Below the pieces are notes generated by a model. That model worked only from the letters and a program-made list of their open reading frames with translations. It was not told where the DNA came from and searched no databases. A program made the position numbers and the translations under genes. This document shows positions 1-9,015 of a stretch of 64,000 bases of DNA, in pieces (the first letter of the stretch is position 1; each line of letters opens with the position of its first letter). Source of the stretch: Pontibacter amylolyticus (lineage in GTDB: Bacteria; Bacteroidota; Bacteroidia; Cytophagales; Hymenobacteraceae); the NCBI RefSeq assembly GCF_014638845.1, contig NZ_BMFP01000001.1:581337-645336 (forward strand), read 5' to 3'.

Positions 1-1403
1 GCATGCAGGACGCGCTCCCTGCGTTAGAGGCCGTCTATACCTTCAAGGCGGTGGAGGACGCCCCCCACTGGAAAGAACTCTTGGCCGAACCTTCTCCCTA
101 TACCTTGCAGCAGGTGGAGCTGCTGCGCGATGCCGTGGGCGAGCACGAACTGGCCACCATCCTCTATACCTCCGGCACCACCGGAACACCCAAAGGCGTG
201 ATGCTCTCACACAACAATATCCTGAGCAACATGTTCGACAGTGCGCTCATCATCCAGGAGATCGGTGTGTACCGCAAAAAGGCCATCAGTTTTCTGCCGC
301 TCAACCACGCCTTCGAGCGCATGGCCACCTACTGTTACTTCTACTGCGGCGTGTCGATCTACTATGCCGAAGGGATGGAAACCATCGCCGCCAACCTGCG
401 CGAAGTGAAGCCGACCATGTTCACCACAGTGCCGCGCCTGCTCGAGAAGGTATACGAGGGTATTGTGGCCAAAGGCTCCGAACTCACCGGTAGCAAAAAG
501 AGAATCTTCTTCTGGGCACTGGAACTGGCCGAGCGCTTTGAAATCAATAAGCCGATGCCGCTGGCCTACCGGATGCAGCTGGCCCTGGCCGACCGCCTGG
601 TGTTCAGCAAGTGGCGGCAGGCGCTGGGTGACGAAGTGAAAGCCATCATCACGGGGGCAGCTGCCTGCCAGGTGCGCCTGCTCCGCATCTTCACCGCTGC
701 CGGTATCGTCATACAGGAGGGCTACGGCCTGACCGAGGCCTCCCCAATTATCAGCGGTAACCGCTACCCGGAACACAACCGTATGTTCGGCACCGTGGGT
801 CCGCTGCTTAAAAGTGTGGAAGTGAAGATTGCCGGGGACGGCGAGATCCTGTGCAAAGGGCCGAACGTGATGATGGGCTACTACCGTCGTCCGGACCTGA
901 CGGCCGAGGTCATTGACCGGGACGGCTGGTTGCATACCGGCGACATCGGCACGATGATCGACGGCAAATTCCTGAAAATAACGGACCGCAAGAAAGAGCT
1001 TTTCAAAACGAGCGGTGGCAAGTACGTGGCCCCGCAGCCGATCGAGAACAAGATGGTGGAGAGCAACTGGATCGAGCAGATCATGGTGGTGGGCGAGATG
1101 CAGAAGTTCGTGGGCGCCCTGATCGTGCCGGCTTTCAACAAGCTGCGCGAGTGGTACGACACCCAGGGCAAATCCTACCCAGGCAACAAGGCCGTGCTGG
1201 AAGACCAGGAGGTATGGAAACTGATCAAACAGGCAGTGAACCAGTACAACGTGGAGTTCAACCCGGTAGAACAGGTGAAGAAGTTCGCGCTTATACCTGC
1301 CGAGTGGTCCATCGAAAACGGGGAGCTCACCCCCACCCTCAAGCTCAAGCGCCGGGTTATTCTGGAAAGGTATAAAGACCTGGTGAGCTCGCTCTACGTT
1401 TAG
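1..1403 (+). CDS. Long-chain fatty acid-CoA ligase, 5' end cut off by window
   Basis: AMP-forming acyl-CoA ligase that activates fatty acids with ATP and CoA. The visible 466 residues hold the P-loop-like adenylation signature (YTSGTTGTPKG near residue 55), the GYGLTEASP motif, the GWLHTGDIG motif and a C-terminal lysine-rich domain. Family members related to FadD15 are about 590-600 residues, so roughly 130 N-terminal residues lie outside the window and the reading frame is open at base 1. The gene is followed by 295 bp without a convincing gene. Substrate chain length cannot be read from sequence; the long-chain call rests on family resemblance. Confidence 0.9.
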   Translation, partial: MQDALPALEAVYTFKAVEDAPHWKELLAEPSPYTLQQVELLRDAVGEHELATILYTSGTTGTPKGVMLSHNNILSNMFDSALIIQEIGVYRKKAISFLPLNHAFERMATYCYFYCGVSIYYAEGMETIAANLREVKPTMFTTVPRLLEKVYEGIVAKGSELTGSKKRIFFWALELAERFEINKPMPLAYRMQLALADRLVFSKWRQALGDEVKAIITGAAACQVRLLRIFTAAGIVIQEGYGLTEASPIISGNRYPEHNRMFGTVGPLLKSVEVKIAGDGEILCKGPNVMMGYYRRPDLTAEVIDRDGWLHTGDIGTMIDGKFLKITDRKKELFKTSGGKYVAPQPIENKMVESNWIEQIMVVGEMQKFVGALIVPAFNKLREWYDTQGKSYPGNKAVLEDQEVWKLIKQAVNQYNVEFNPVEQVKKFALIPAEWSIENGELTPTLKLKRRVILERYKDLVSSLYV

Positions 1404-1698
1404 ACCGGCTGCAAACTACGCGATGGCACTCCTGCTTTTTCTCCGGGCGACCTTTTTGACAAAGGAATTTGTGACAAAGGACAATGGATTACGGAACATA
1501 GTGATTCAAGCAGACGCTGTCATAGGGGAACAGCTCTACAATTGACCACTGTTGTACTGCACGCGATTTAACTGATGACCGGTTCGTTGCCTACCGCTTC
1601 GCACAGCAGCGGAGTAAATTTTTATCACCTAATCAGGTATAGGCACTACCGCAGCTCTGCCGGAAAACCCTCTGCCTTTCCGGATAGTAAGTATAGGT

Positions 1699-2121
1699 AT
1701 GAATGACGCTGAAGAAAAGCTGGAAGAAGCCGGCACCGTATTGCCCCACCCCCAAACGCTTGTTCCGACTACGCTGAACAAAGCGAACGTTTTGTTTATA
1801 GGGCCTGTGGAGAATGGCTATTTCAAACCTTTGCCGGACCTGAAGCAGAGCCCTCCCCGCTGGGAGGCGGGCACGTACAGCCTGGCAGCCGGCAAGTGGC
1901 CCTCACCCAACCTCACCGCCGACCTGCTGGACCTCACGCCCTACAACGGGCAGGCCATTATGGTCATCGCCTCTGACTGGAACCAGGAAGTGATCAGTGA
2001 GGCGCGTATTTTCGGTGTGCTGGACAAAGTTGCCTGCGATGTGCTACAGAAGTTCGCCTACGGGCACATGCAGGAAAAGGAGGAGGAAATAGCCTCCTAC
2101 ATCTCCGGTATAAGCAATTAG
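1699..2121 (+). CDS. Hypothetical protein, 140 aa
   Basis: Unrecognised soluble protein of 140 residues starting at an ATG just after a GTATAGGTATG stretch. It has an acidic N-terminus, a central Pro/Leu-rich part and an acidic, Glu-rich end (QEKEEEIAS). No signal peptide or membrane segment. Codon use matches its neighbours, which supports its being real. It converges with the CBM48 gene on the other strand 30 bp away. Confidence 0.6.
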   Translation: MNDAEEKLEEAGTVLPHPQTLVPTTLNKANVLFIGPVENGYFKPLPDLKQSPPRWEAGTYSLAAGKWPSPNLTADLLDLTPYNGQAIMVIASDWNQEVISEARIFGVLDKVACDVLQKFAYGHMQEKEEEIASYISGISN

Positions 2122-2150
2122 ATCAAGCTGCTGCCTTAAAGAAACGTCAA

Positions 2151-2441
2151 TTACAAGACCAGCAGGGAGTTGGTGCCGCCATACTCGTTGGGGGCCTCTC
2201 CGTCCGCCTCCTGATCGTTGCGCCATTCGGTGCCGTCTACCAGGTATTTGAATTCGTGCTGCGTATGGCGCGGAAGTGTCAGCACACTCTCAAATATGCC
2301 GCCCTTTTTCCTGGTCATCTGGATCGGCGTGTCCCAGTCGCCATTTAGCCCCCGTATTTCCACTCTTTCCGCATCGGCCAGGCTCATCGTAAACTTCACT
2401 TTGCACTGGTCTTTGGTCTTTAGGTAGGTTTTCTGAATCAT
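2151..2441 (-). CDS. CBM48 / isoamylase early-set domain protein
   Basis: A 96-residue protein consisting of a single E-set fold of the glycogen-binding type seen in AMPK beta subunits and the N-terminus of isoamylases. Visible markers are the GLNGDWDTP motif near residue 33, where the W is the usual sugar-stacking position, and the FKYLVDGTEWRND motif near residue 65. No catalytic domain is attached, so it probably binds alpha-glucan or acts as a stand-alone regulatory domain. The stand-alone form is common in Bacteroidota. Partner unknown. Confidence 0.8.
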   Translation of the reverse strand: MIQKTYLKTKDQCKVKFTMSLADAERVEIRGLNGDWDTPIQMTRKKGGIFESVLTLPRHTQHEFKYLVDGTEWRNDQEADGEAPNEYGGTNSLLVL

Positions 2442-2788
2442 CCTTCTATTGTTTTTTTCTGTGAGGTAAGGTTGCTTAAGCGAATCGGTGCCGGAAGGTG
2501 TTGCATTCTCCTGCCAACAATAACATGTACTCTTTCCTGACAGGTTTTGTTAATGTCTTGCATTTCGGACTGGCCATTCCAAACCCCTGTGCAGGTATAG
2601 CTTCCTCCTCCCAAAGCCCCGGTCGTTTAAGCATTGAGACTGACCAGGCTCATCAGACGCTCAGCCTGGCAGACGAATCTGCTCTGCACGAAAAAAAACT
2701 GAATTTGCACATGGCCTCCCATGAAAAGAAAGCATAAACGTATTGAAAGGCTTTACTTTTTAGCAACTTGCGTCTTTATTTTTCCGCA
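2442..2788. other. Intergenic region, no supported gene
   Basis: About 350 bp between the CBM48 gene (minus) and the MFS gene (plus), so it should carry two divergent promoters. I see one GCAGGTATAGC copy near 2592 and no convincing gene, hairpin terminator or exact TAnnTTTG box. Confidence 0.5.
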
Positions 2789-3922
2789 ATGCATTCTATC
2801 ACTACGAACCGGCTTTCGCTTAGCCTTTTTTTCCTTCTTTCCGGCTTCAACTTTGCGAGCTGGGCATCCCGCATTCCCACCATTGTGTCCAAGCTTCAAC
2901 TGAACGAGGCCGAACTGGGCAGCATCCTGCTGACCATGCCGGTGAGCTCGCTGATCGGCTTGCCCTTATCTAGCTGGCTGGTCACCAGGTTCGACAGCCG
3001 TTATCCCCTGATTGTGGCCATGGTTCTGAATGCCGCTTCGCTCTCGCTGATCGGGATAGCCGCCACACCGTTTGCCCTGGTCGTGGCCCTGTTCCTGTTC
3101 TCGCTGAGCATGCGGGTATTCAACATCGCGATCAATACCCAGGCCATTACGCTGCAGAAACTCTACGACCGCAAAATAAACGGCGCCTTCCACGGTCTCT
3201 GGAGCACGGGCGGCATTGTGGGCGTCGGCGTGACCACCCTGCTGGTTTCGCTTGGCATATCCATCGTGCCGCATCTGGTGGCCGTCTCCATCATCACGAC
3301 GCTGCTTGTGCTGGGCGCCTTCCCCTACCTGCTGCGCAACGACCGCTCCACGACTGGCAATAAGCTCACGTTCGGCAAGCCCGATCCGTACATCCTATAC
3401 CTGGGGCTGCTTGTGTTCTTTGCGGCCGTTTGCGAAGGCGGCATGTTCGACTGGAGTGGCATTTACTTCCAGCAGGTGGTAGGCGAAGAGGTCTTTACCG
3501 CAGGCTATCTTATTTTTATGTCCTTTATGGCGCTATCGCGGTTCGTTTCAGATCGGGTCATCGAGCAGATCGGGATGGAAAAAACCTACGTGCTCAGTGC
3601 CAGCCTTATTTTCTCAGGTATAGCACTGGCCATTCTGTTCCCGAGTTTCTGGCCGGCCATGGTCGGCTTCTCACTGGTGGGCTTCGGCACCGCCTCGGTT
3701 ATACCGATGACGTACACACTGGCGGGCGCCTCCAAAAAGTACTCGCCTGGCATCGCCATCTCCATGATCGTGACCTTCGGCATCGTGGGGATGCTCATGG
3801 GCCCGCCACTCATCGGCTACCTGGCCCACGCCTTCAACCTCAAGTTCGCTTTCGTCACCTTCGCCCTGGCAGGCGCCATGCTGATCCCTATCTCCAGAAA
3901 GTTCTTCCGGTTGGAGCGTTAG
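2789..3922 (+). CDS. MFS transporter (YbjJ/fucose-permease-like)
   Basis: Twelve-helix major facilitator protein. The N-terminus reads FNFASWASRIPTI, a signature of the YbjJ-like branch, followed by alternating hydrophobic helices and short loops (for example WLVTRFDSRYPL between helices 2 and 3). An in-frame TTG lies 21 bp upstream at 2768, but the ATG at 2789 gives the normal family N-terminus and is preferred. Substrate cannot be predicted; sugars are likely for the wider family. A terminator hairpin follows at 4001. Confidence 0.85.
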   Translation: MHSITTNRLSLSLFFLLSGFNFASWASRIPTIVSKLQLNEAELGSILLTMPVSSLIGLPLSSWLVTRFDSRYPLIVAMVLNAASLSLIGIAATPFALVVALFLFSLSMRVFNIAINTQAITLQKLYDRKINGAFHGLWSTGGIVGVGVTTLLVSLGISIVPHLVAVSIITTLLVLGAFPYLLRNDRSTTGNKLTFGKPDPYILYLGLLVFFAAVCEGGMFDWSGIYFQQVVGEEVFTAGYLIFMSFMALSRFVSDRVIEQIGMEKTYVLSASLIFSGIALAILFPSFWPAMVGFSLVGFGTASVIPMTYTLAGASKKYSPGIAISMIVTFGIVGMLMGPPLIGYLAHAFNLKFAFVTFALAGAMLIPISRKFFRLER

Positions 3923-4242
3923 GATAGGGTGCCAGGAGTGAATGTGCTTATACCCTTTGTATGGTCTGCTAATCCCCACGGTTATTTTTGATTTTCGGAA
4001 GGGAGTCCTGGCTTTGGCTTGGGCTCCCTTTTAATTTGCTACATCCCTCATCACGAGCGACTTATTTTACACCTGCACGCGGCCATTCCCATTCAAAACT
4101 GTCTACGTCCCGATCAATAACCTTGAGATAAAGGATACACTTTTCGGATATTCTGTTTAATTTAAACAGCTCAAAACCTGTAATTCTCCCATAACAGGCT
4201 GTTAAACTAAACTTTACAAGATTTTACCCCTGCCACTCTCTC
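3923..4242. other. Intergenic region with MFS terminator
   Basis: 320 bp holding the hairpin at 4001-4032 and the AT-rich leader of the symporter gene. No gene is visible in either strand. Confidence 0.5.
4001..4032 (+). terminator. Rho-independent terminator after MFS gene
   Basis: GGGAGTCC and GGGCTCCC pair around a 12-base loop, with one mismatch, followed by TTTT. Confidence 0.5.
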
Positions 4243-5718
4243 ATGGAAAACCTTATCAGTTCAGTGAACGACATCGTTTGGAGCAATGCCCTCATCATAC
4301 TTTGCCTTGGGGCAGGTGTCTACTTCTCCGTTGTCACAAAATTCCTGCAGGTTCGCTATATCGGCGAAATGCTGCGCCTGCTCTTCCGGGGGCAATCCTC
4401 CAACAAAGGCATCAGTTCTTTTCAGGCTTTTACCGTGGCCATTGCCGGCCGCGTTGGCACCGGTAACATTGCCGGCGTTGCCACTGCCATCGCGATGGGC
4501 GGACCGGGCGCCGTGTTCTGGATGTGGGCGATCGCCTTCCTGGGCAGTTCTTCGGCCTTTATAGAAGCCACACTGGGCCAGATCTACAAGCAGGTAAAGG
4601 ATGGCCAGTACAGAGGTGGCCCTGCCTTCTACATCGAGAAAGGGCTTGGCGTAAAATGGTACGCTGTTGTGTTTGCTGTAGCGACCATTATCAGCATGGC
4701 CCTGTTCCTGCCGGGCGTGCAGAGCAACAGCATCGCCTCCGGGATCAGCAATGCCTTCCAGGTACCGGTGGCGTACACGGGTGGTGCCGTAACCTTGCTG
4801 CTTGCCCTTATTATTGTAGGGGGCGTGAAGCGCATCGGCAACGTGGCACAGGTGGTGGTGCCGTTTATGGCCGGTGCTTACATCCTGATGTCTGTGGTCA
4901 TCATTTTGATGAATTTTTCGGAAGTCCCCGCCGTGCTCAGCCTGATCATCAGCTCCGCCTTTGACCTGGAGCCCGCTTTTGCCGGCGTGTTCGGCATGGC
5001 CATTTCGTGGGGCGTGAAGCGTGGCATCTACTCAAACGAAGCAGGCCAGGGCACTGCCCCACATGCAGCAGCCGCGGCCGAGGTAAGCCATCCTGCCAAG
5101 CAGGGCCTGGTGCAGGCATTCTCTGTGTATGTAGATACGCTTTTTGTGTGCACTGCTACGGCGTTCATGATCCTTTTTACAGGGCAATATAATGTAGTGA
5201 ATCCGGAGGGCGGCTTTATAGTGGAGAACCTGCCAGGTGTGCCGTTCGGGCCAGAGTATACGCAGTTGGCGGTTAGCTCCCACTTCCCCGCGCTGGGTAG
5301 CGGCTTTATCGCCATCTCCCTGTTTTTCTTCGCCTTCACCACCATCATGGCCTACTACTACATCGCCGAAACCAACCTGAGCTACCTGAACACCAAAAAC
5401 AAAAAATGGATGCTCTGGGCACTTCGTTTCTTTATACTCGCCGCCACCTTCTACGGCTCGGTAAAGACAGCGGAATCGGCCTGGATGCTGGGCGATATCG
5501 GCGTGGGCATCATGGCCTGGCTGAACGTGGTCGCCATCATCCTGCTGCGCAAGCCCGCCTTACGCACCCTGCAAGATTACATGGCCCAGCGCAAAGCGGG
5601 CCTCGACCCGACCTTTGACCCGGAGAAACTCGGCATCAAGAACGCCGGCGACTGGAACAAAGCCATCGGCACGGACGCGCCGGAAGCGCTGGATCAAAGA
5701 GAACTGAAAGCGGTTTAG
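4243..5718 (+). CDS. Alanine/glycine:cation symporter (AgcS family)
   Basis: Sodium- or proton-coupled amino-acid carrier of the inner membrane. 491 residues with about ten hydrophobic segments. The family signature GRVGTGNIAGVATAIA is at residues 69-84, and the second half holds SWGVKRGIYSNEAGQGTAPHAAAAA, the conserved loop that lines the substrate site (quoted here only as GIYSNEAGQGTAPHAA). Length and motif order are standard for the family. A single-gene unit bounded by a strong terminator at 5743. Confidence 0.93.
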   Translation: MENLISSVNDIVWSNALIILCLGAGVYFSVVTKFLQVRYIGEMLRLLFRGQSSNKGISSFQAFTVAIAGRVGTGNIAGVATAIAMGGPGAVFWMWAIAFLGSSSAFIEATLGQIYKQVKDGQYRGGPAFYIEKGLGVKWYAVVFAVATIISMALFLPGVQSNSIASGISNAFQVPVAYTGGAVTLLLALIIVGGVKRIGNVAQVVVPFMAGAYILMSVVIILMNFSEVPAVLSLIISSAFDLEPAFAGVFGMAISWGVKRGIYSNEAGQGTAPHAAAAAEVSHPAKQGLVQAFSVYVDTLFVCTATAFMILFTGQYNVVNPEGGFIVENLPGVPFGPEYTQLAVSSHFPALGSGFIAISLFFFAFTTIMAYYYIAETNLSYLNTKNKKWMLWALRFFILAATFYGSVKTAESAWMLGDIGVGIMAWLNVVAIILLRKPALRTLQDYMAQRKAGLDPTFDPEKLGIKNAGDWNKAIGTDAPEALDQRELKAV

Positions 5719-5742
5719 CTCTAGAGATAAGAGATGAAAACG

Positions 5743-5771
5743 AAAGAGACGCTGTTGAGGCGTCTCTTTTT
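5743..5771 (+). terminator. Rho-independent terminator after AgcS gene
   Basis: AAAGAGACG pairs perfectly with CGTCTCTTT across a 9-base loop and runs into a T-rich tract. Confidence 0.8.
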
Positions 5772-5801
5772 GTTTTACAGGGTAGTCGTTTTTGGGGACT
5801 A

Positions 5802-5827
5802 TCCCCTTGAGGGGATTATAGGGGTGT
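5802..5827 (+). repeat. 26-bp CCCCTTGAGGGG element, left end of DUF559 unit
   Basis: TCCCCTTGAGGGGA followed by TTAT and AGGGGTGT. The first half can fold as TCCCCT/AGGGGA. With four bases in front it is identical over 30 bases to the copy at 12621-12650. It is in inverted orientation to the copy at 6357-6382, with the DUF559 gene between them. Confidence 0.85.
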
Positions 5828-5939
5828 TCTTTTCGAATCTATAAAGCCTGTAATATGCGCAGTCTGTAGTTTTCTGCAGAACTTAAAAATCCTGCCTTGT
5901 GTATGGGTTACAGCGCATTAAATATGGCAAATACCAAGT

Positions 5940-6308
5940 ATGAAAAAGAACACCATTGTACCTTACAAGGAGTATCTTAAAGTCAAAGCAAGAGAGCTGA
6001 GGAAAAACAGCACACTCGCTGAGATCCTTTTATGGCAGGAAATAAAGGAACGAAAACTGATGGGTTTTCAATTTCACAGACAGGTACCCATGTTAGATTA
6101 TATCGTTGATTTCTATTGCCACGAGTTGCAATTGGCAATTGAAATAGATGGGGATAGCCATGATTACAGCTTTGATAATGATGCAAAGCGACAGTCGGAG
6201 CTGGAAAAGTATGGGGTAAAGTTTTTAAGATTTGATGATATCGAGGTCAAGAAAAATATCCAAAATGTACTTCGAACATTAGAGCATTGGATAACTGAGA
6301 ACCAGTGA
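5940..6308 (+). CDS. DUF559 endonuclease-like protein
   Basis: 122-residue member of the DUF559 family, related to Vsr and other restriction-endonuclease-like folds. The probable active site is VDF (Asp57), then EID (Glu68, Asp70) followed by GDSH (His74), a PD-(D/E)xK-type arrangement. The N-terminal half has the usual LRKNSTLAEILLWQEIK helix and the MGFQFHRQ strand. Base composition is more AT-rich than the flanking genes. The gene stands alone between inverted copies of a 26-bp repeat (5802 and 6357), which suggests a mobile or repeat-propagating unit rather than a host repair gene. Nuclease activity is inferred from the family; the target is unknown. Confidence 0.85.
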   Translation: MKKNTIVPYKEYLKVKARELRKNSTLAEILLWQEIKERKLMGFQFHRQVPMLDYIVDFYCHELQLAIEIDGDSHDYSFDNDAKRQSELEKYGVKFLRFDDIEVKKNIQNVLRTLEHWITENQ

Positions 6309-6346
6309 TATTGCCTATACTTGGTGACACCCTGTAGATCTTGCCG

Positions 6347-6384
6347 GTGCACGATTACACCCCTGTGGTCCCCTCAAGGGGACA
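6347..6384 (-). repeat. Right end of DUF559 unit; left arm of a 38-bp inverted pair
   Basis: Contains the 26-bp element in reverse orientation (6357-6382). Together with GTGCACGATT on its outer side it forms a perfect 38-base inverted repeat with 6476-6513. The ends of the DUF559 unit (5802-5827 and 6357-6382) match at 23 of 26 positions. Confidence 0.85.
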
Positions 6385-6475
6385 GTTCCGCTATTACTAT
6401 TTCAAAATTTAGTATGCTTAGCATCGAAAAAATAGGGTTACTACCTGGTATAGCCTTAAAACCGCAGTAAAAGAG

Positions 6476-6513
6476 TGTCCCCTTGAGGGGACCACAGGGG
6501 TGTAATCGTGCAC
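6476..6513 (+). repeat. Right arm of 38-bp inverted pair, 26-bp element copy
   Basis: Exact reverse complement of 6347-6384, 91 bases away. Holds a further copy of the 26-bp element (6478-6503) pointing the same way as the copy at 5802. Confidence 0.85.
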
Positions 6514-6533
6514 AAACTATCTTCGTTCGGTCA

Positions 6534-8984
6534 CTAAACTCCCCTACTCCATTCAACTTCCGGAAACACCACTTCCAGCTGCCGCTTGATCACGCGGTAA
6601 TTGCCTTTCCAGAAACTCGCCAGGTCCGAAACGGTCGTGATCGGTTTCAGCTCCGGGCTGAGCAAAGCCAGCTCTACCGTCATTTCGCCATCGTCTACTT
6701 TCGGGCTTTCTTCCCAGTCCAGCACATCCTGCAGCCGGATCTCCAGTTTGGGTTGACTGCCGTCGGGTTGGTAGGTGAGGTCGATAGCGGAACCATCCGG
6801 CAAGGTGATGCCTGTCGGTGCCAACACCTCCAGGCGGGCACGCTGCTCGTCACTTAGAAACTTCTCCAGAATCGGCAGGAGCTCCAGCTCCATCAGTTCA
6901 TCGGGGTGCTCAATGTCGAACAGGTAGGGCTTCAGCCAGTCCCAGTTCGTCATCAGCAAAGTGCTGGTGCTCACGTCGGGCCAGAACTCGGAGGGGCGCC
7001 ACTTGCGTAGACTCAGCACGCGGTTTTGCCATTGCCTTACTTCGTAGTTGAAGTCCAGCAGGTGCTCGCCTTCCAGCTTGATGGCTTGGGATATGGCTGG
7101 AACGCGGTGCTTCTCGTCGGGGGCTGGCAGCGGTTTGCTTTGCAGCACGATGCTCCCGATGCGGGTGTCCATCGAGGCGGTGAGCTCGCCGTCGTTCAGG
7201 TCCCAGTGGTAACTTTCCTGCTGCTTCACGAGCGGGGCCAGATCCCTCGGGTTTAGCGGCGAGGCCAGGAAGATGCGACCCGGATTGTCGCCGGTGCCGG
7301 CGTGCAGGTGAGCGATGGCCAGCCAGGGCTCGTGGGCCAGGTCGTCGCGGTGACCGGCAGAAGCATACTGACCGCTCGCCAGCTGAAACTGCGCATTGTT
7401 GCCGGGACGGGCGTAGGCGATGCGCTCTGGGTAGCAATGCGTGAGCAGCACACCGGTCTCGTAGTCGTCGAAGTTACCATTGTCCGGCTCAATGCTGAAA
7501 AGAGAGCGGTACGAGCGGGCGACTTTCTCGATCTTGCCAAATTTCTTGCCCTGCCCCTGCTCTTTTCTATACCTGCGCAAGGCCTCTACTCTTAAGTTGA
7601 TGTCGATGCCGGCGTTGCGGTCCAGCGGGTCGCGCTCTTCCAGGACGGCGGCAATGTCGCTGGCCAGGGCCACCTGGTCGGTTTCCTCGGCTTTGAGCAG
7701 CATGTGCGCAATACGCGGGTGACAGGGCAGCGCGTGCATTTTCCTGCCGTGCTCGGTGATGCGGCCGTGCTCCAGCGCCTGCAGCTGGTGCAGCATGTCG
7801 GTGGCATAGGCCAGGGCAGCGCGCGGCGGCGGGTTCAGCCATGTCAGGCCCCGGATGTCCGTGATGCCCCACTGTGCCATGTCGAGCACCAGTGAGGACA
7901 GGTCGGCTTCCATGATCTCGGGTGTGCGGTGCGGGGCCATGCGCTCCTGCGTGGTTTTGCTCCACATGCGGTAGGCGGTGCCAGGGCCCAAACGTCCGGC
8001 GCGACCGGCACGCTGGTCGGCGGCGTCTTTGGAGATGCGCACGGTTTCGAGGCGCGATAAACCGGATTTCGGGTCGAAGCGGGAGGTTTTGCCAAAGCCC
8101 GTATCCACCACCACCGAAATACCTTCTATGGTCAAGCTGGTCTCGGCGATACTGGTGGCCAGCACCACTTTGCGCCTGCCTTCGCGGTCGGGCATGATGG
8201 CGGCGTACTGCTTGCCAAAGGGCAGCATCCCGAACAGCGGGTGTATCCTGAAATCACGCAGCTGCCGGCGCAGGAGCTCTTCTACTTTCCGGATGTCGTT
8301 TTCGCCGGGCAGGAAAACAAGGATATCGCCTTCCTGCTCCTTTGCCGCCTGCACCACCACTTTGGCCGTCATTTCGGGCAGCATGCGGTCGTCGGCATCG
8401 CCGGTATAAAAGGTTTCGATAGGGTACTGCCGCCCCATGCTTTGCGCCACCGGGGCCTGCAGTAGTTTCGTGAGTTGCGGCATATCCAGGGTGGCCGACA
8501 TCACCAGAATGCGCAGGTCCGGGCGAAGCGCCTGTTGCGCCTCCCGGCTCAGGGCCATGGCCACATCGGCGTGGATGCTGCGTTCATGAAACTCGTCGAA
8601 GATCACGATGCCTATACCTGTGAGCGTGCGGTCGCTGTGGATCATGCGGGTGAGGATGCCTTCAGTCACGACCTCGATGCGGGTCTTGTCCGAAATGCGC
8701 GTCTCGAAGCGGATGCGGTAACCGACGGTCTGGCCTACCTCCTCGCCCAGCAGCTGCGCCAGTCGTTCGGCAATAGTCTTGGCCGCCAGGCGCCGGGGCT
8801 CCAGCATGATGATCTTCTGATCTTTCAGCCAGGGCTCGTCGAGGATGGCCAGCGGCAGCAAGGTGCTTTTACCGGCTCCCGGAGGAGCGTTAACGATCAA
8901 GGTATTCTGCGCCGAAAGGTGTTCTCTGACGGCAGGTATAATTTCCCGAACGGGGAGGTCTATGGAGAATGGATTGAAAGGCAA
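6534..8984 (-). CDS. hrpB: ATP-dependent helicase HrpB
   Basis: DEAH-type superfamily 2 helicase of 816 residues, the usual HrpB length. Walker A is PPGAGKST at residues 34-41 and the DEFH box is at about 130-133. Helicase motif VI appears as QRAGRAGR, and the long C-terminal HrpB-specific region is present. Biological role in RNA metabolism is not settled for this family. No ATG is available at the 5' end; the first fitting codon is TTG at 8984, giving MPFNPFSIDLPV. A partial, degraded copy of this 5' end lies at 13877-13953. Confidence 0.93.
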   Translation of the reverse strand: MPFNPFSIDLPVREIIPAVREHLSAQNTLIVNAPPGAGKSTLLPLAILDEPWLKDQKIIMLEPRRLAAKTIAERLAQLLGEEVGQTVGYRIRFETRISDKTRIEVVTEGILTRMIHSDRTLTGIGIVIFDEFHERSIHADVAMALSREAQQALRPDLRILVMSATLDMPQLTKLLQAPVAQSMGRQYPIETFYTGDADDRMLPEMTAKVVVQAAKEQEGDILVFLPGENDIRKVEELLRRQLRDFRIHPLFGMLPFGKQYAAIMPDREGRRKVVLATSIAETSLTIEGISVVVDTGFGKTSRFDPKSGLSRLETVRISKDAADQRAGRAGRLGPGTAYRMWSKTTQERMAPHRTPEIMEADLSSLVLDMAQWGITDIRGLTWLNPPPRAALAYATDMLHQLQALEHGRITEHGRKMHALPCHPRIAHMLLKAEETDQVALASDIAAVLEERDPLDRNAGIDINLRVEALRRYRKEQGQGKKFGKIEKVARSYRSLFSIEPDNGNFDDYETGVLLTHCYPERIAYARPGNNAQFQLASGQYASAGHRDDLAHEPWLAIAHLHAGTGDNPGRIFLASPLNPRDLAPLVKQQESYHWDLNDGELTASMDTRIGSIVLQSKPLPAPDEKHRVPAISQAIKLEGEHLLDFNYEVRQWQNRVLSLRKWRPSEFWPDVSTSTLLMTNWDWLKPYLFDIEHPDELMELELLPILEKFLSDEQRARLEVLAPTGITLPDGSAIDLTYQPDGSQPKLEIRLQDVLDWEESPKVDDGEMTVELALLSPELKPITTVSDLASFWKGNYRVIKRQLEVVFPEVEWSRGV

Positions 8985-9015
8985 GGGGTAATTATTAGAT
9001 GATATGGATGATGTC

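Noticed and set aside
2498-2737. 79-codon frame on the plus strand
   Set aside because: Low-complexity Ser/His-rich sequence in an intergenic region with no domain or start signal.
5940-6308. vsr mismatch-repair gene belonging to the methyltransferase at 17595
   Set aside because: The protein is DUF559-like rather than true Vsr, lies 11 kb away and has its own inverted-repeat frame.
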